Positions 61,799-64,000 of a DNA stretch of 64,000 bases are shown here, piece by piece (positions within the stretch are counted from its first letter, which is position 1; the number at the start of each line of letters is the position of its first letter). The translations under genes and the position numbers were made by a program. Under the pieces are notes generated by a model, which worked only from the letters and a program-made list of their open reading frames with translations, ran no database searches and was not told where the DNA came from. Origin of the DNA: DATKEJ01 sp963768715 (lineage in GTDB: Bacteria > Bacteroidota > Rhodothermia > Rhodothermales > DATKEJ01); NCBI GenBank assembly GCA_963768715.1, contig CAVYJC010000005.1, positions 1 through 64,000 of the forward strand, written 5' to 3'.

Positions 61799-64000
61799 CT
61801 ATAGTTTGTCCGCTTTCTCGAGCAGCGTGAACAGGTCATCCACAACGGACGTCACGAGATCCAGGTCGTCCGTTTCGGCGAAGATGGCGAATGTCACGGC
61901 TTTGCGTAACTCACGGAGCGAGGCTTCGCTGCGCTTCCAGTTCGGGTGCTCACTGAACGCCACACGGATCTTCCGGCTTACTTGCTCAGAATTATCAATC
62001 TTCGCGTCCAGAAGCGTCCGATAGACGAAGTACGTCAATCCGTCAAAATTCTTCTCCGCCTGTTCCTTCTTTCGGGCCTCGTTCGATTCGACCTCCGTCA
62101 GCAGCTCAGCCAATGCCTCAGCGGTGCTCGTCTGTCGGCTCTCGAAACTCTCCTGCACCGCGCGGGCCCGCTCGGCCATGGCGATCAGGTTCGGATCCGC
62201 GCTGCTTTCCTCGGCCAGCTTTTCGATGCTCTTGACGAGGTTGATGACCTTGGTGCCATCGCCGCCCTCCTTCTTCTTGATCAGCTCAATCGTATCGGCG
62301 TTGATCTCCACGAACGAATCCACGCGATCGACGCCGTAACTGCCGACCTGCTCCTGCACCAACTCGTTCGTCTTCTTCTGGAAGTCGCGATCGACGTAGA
62401 CGGTGCGCGTGTATGCCTTGCGGACGATGTCGTAGATGGCCGACAGCGTCCCGTAATCCTCGATGAACGGCCGCAAGAAAGCATCCGGTGAGATGACCTC
62501 GTAGAGCATCTCGATTTCCTTGTACTCTTTGAAGAACTCCTTGCGGCGCTCGGGATCCCGGAAGTGCTCGATGAGCGTGTCAACGTCCTTGTCGTTGAAA
62601 CTGCGCTCGATCAGGCCGAGGTATGCCGGCGCCTTGGACTCCATCTTGTCCTGAAACAGCGCCTTCAGCAGCTTGAGATCCTTGACGATGGCGTTCACCT
62701 CCTCGCTGTCGAACGCCAGGGCCTTCTCCAACTTGTCGAAGATCCCGACGAAGTCGAGGACGAATCCGTGCGGCTTGACCATCTCGGCGGACTCGTTCTC
62801 GTACGGCCGGTTCACCCGCGCGATCGCCTGCAGCAGCGTGTGATCGCGCATCGGCTTGTCGAGGTACATCGCGTAGAGCACCGGCGCGTCGAATCCGGTG
62901 AGCAGCTTTTCGGTGACGATGAGGATCTTCGGATACTGGTCGAGCTTGTTGAAGCCTTCCGGATCTGCCGCTCCTTTTTCGGATCGAGGTGGAATTCCTT
63001 CAGCAGCGCGGAATCGTTGTTGTTGCCGGTGTAGACGACCTCCGAATACTCGCTCGGGAGGAATTCGTCGAGCGCGTGCTTGTAGTGCGCGCATGCCTCC
63101 CGGTCGACGGCCACCAGGAAGGCCTTGTAGCCCAGCGGTTCGACGTTCTCGACGATAGTGCTCCGCCACGAACTGAGCCACCAGTTCGGATGCGCTCCTT
63201 GCCCTTCAGGAAATTCTTCAGGTTCACCGCCCGGTCGAGGATCTTGTTCAGCTCCTCGATGTCGGCTACGCCTTCCGCTTCCGCCAGTGACAGGAATTCC
63301 TTGTCCAGCACCTCGTGCGGCACGAGCATCTCGTTCTGCGCGAGGTCGTAGAAGAGCGGCAGAGTGGTACCGTCCTCGATACTGTCGGCGATCGAGTACT
63401 TGTGGAGGTAGCCCTTGTCGTCCTCGCAGCCGAACGTCTTGAACGTGCCCTTGCCGTAGACGGTCTTGTCGACCGGCGTGCCGGTGAATCCGATGTAGCT
63501 CGCGTTCGGAAGGCCGGCCATCAGGAAGTTGCCGAGGTCGCCGCCCGTGGTCCGGTGCGCCTCGTCGATCAGCACGTAGATATTCGAGCGCATGTTCAGA
63601 TTCGCCGGCATGTCGCGAAACTTGTGGATCATCGTCACGATGATGCCGCGGTAGTCGTCCCTGAGCAGTTTGTTCAGTCGATCGATGCTGTACGCGTGCT
63701 CCAGATTGCCGAGTCCGAGCGCAGCCAGGTTCTTCAGCATCTGATCTTCCAACTCGTTGCGGTCGATCATCAGCAGGATCGTCGGCTTTTCGGCCTCGGG
63801 CGCGCGGAAGAGCATTTCCGCCGCCTTGATCATGGTGAAGGTCTTGCCGCTGCCCTGCGTGTGCCAGACGAGGCCGCGGGTACGGACGGATCGAGCGCGC
63901 GACGGACGACCCGCTCTACGCCGGTCACCTGGTGCTGGCGCAGGATGTACTTGTTCAGCTCCTCGTCTTTTTCGGCGAACAGGATGTACTCCTTCAGAAA
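61799..64000 (-). pseudogene. hsdR: Type I restriction enzyme R subunit, partial at the window edge, with three frameshifts
   Basis: The motor subunit of a type I restriction system. Reading from the right edge: FLKEYILFAEKDEELNKYIL, then a frame change near 63885, Walker A GLVWHTQGSGKT, DEAHRTTGGDLG, IGFTGTPVDKT; a frame change near 63190; RSTIVENVEPLGYKAFLVAV, HLDPKKERQIRK; a frame change near 62955; then KILIVTEKLLTGFDAPVLYA and the C-terminal helical part to 61799. The N-terminal nuclease domain lies outside the window. Three single-base changes within 1 kb mean a decayed gene or an error-prone stretch of sequence. No hsdM or hsdS is visible here. Confidence 0.85.

Overview
The window looks like a chromosomal piece from a moderately GC-rich FCB-group bacterium (Bacteroidota / Rhodothermota-like). 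This placement is an inference. It rests on many type IX secretion (T9SS) C-terminal sorting domains of the NYPNPFNPTTKI type, HRNH..M / dockerin modules typical of that group, BNR-repeat secreted proteins ending in PNP sorting domains, and WbqC, DUF3526 and TamB-type genes. No rRNA, tRNA or CRISPR array was seen.

Region 1 (1-30690, all minus strand, running off the left edge) is an array of seven related three-gene cassettes. Each cassette reads, in transcription order, M (secreted metzincin-like protease, or a non-protease homologue called M' here), D (large secreted protein with an N-terminal beta domain, helical segments, HRNH modules, dockerin-like pairs and a C-terminal cohesin-like domain) and T (about 222 residues: signal peptide, NEW3-like domain, T9SS sorting domain). 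Cassettes 1, 2 and 4 are protease type; 3, 5, 6 and 7 are M' type. Cassettes 6 and 7 are truncated or broken and have no T gene. M, D and T are overlapping or closely spaced, so they are probably co-transcribed. Cassettes are separated by near-identical inter-cassette repeats that contain a REP-like hairpin.

The most interesting signal is a (CT)n/(GA)n dinucleotide tract at the very start of all six M/M' genes that still have a 5' end. It lies between a conserved ATG and the conserved signal peptide. In cassette 6 the ATG is in frame with the signal peptide through the tract. In the other five the ATG is out of frame by exactly one dinucleotide step (gain of one for cassettes 2, 3 and 5; loss of one for 1 and 4), while the downstream reading frames stay open for 480-680 codons. 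This is what a phase-variable surface system would look like. Mosaic identity between cassettes adds a recombination layer. The main caveat is that the window contains many single-base frameshifts elsewhere, so tract lengths need read-level checking.

Region 2 (30842-36000) carries housekeeping genes: enoyl-CoA hydratase-like, thrC and thrB (minus strand, overlapping), an MnmM/YtqB-like methyltransferase, and aroB (plus). Region 3 (36000-50000) has a TamB-like envelope protein, two BNR-repeat T9SS cargo proteins, a VOC protein, a CYTH protein, a DUF819 membrane protein and a third T9SS cargo protein. Region 4 (50000-58000) has oligoendopeptidase F, a frameshifted four-helix-bundle gene, and an ABC export-type operon (NEW3-domain membrane protein, ATPase, two DUF3526 permeases). 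Region 5 (58200-64000) has a WbqC-like protein, LapA-like protein, LD-carboxypeptidase, purN (3' frameshift), a YgjP-like metallopeptidase and a frameshifted hsdR that runs off the right edge. Many intergenic gaps carry short quasi-tandem words or perfect hairpins.
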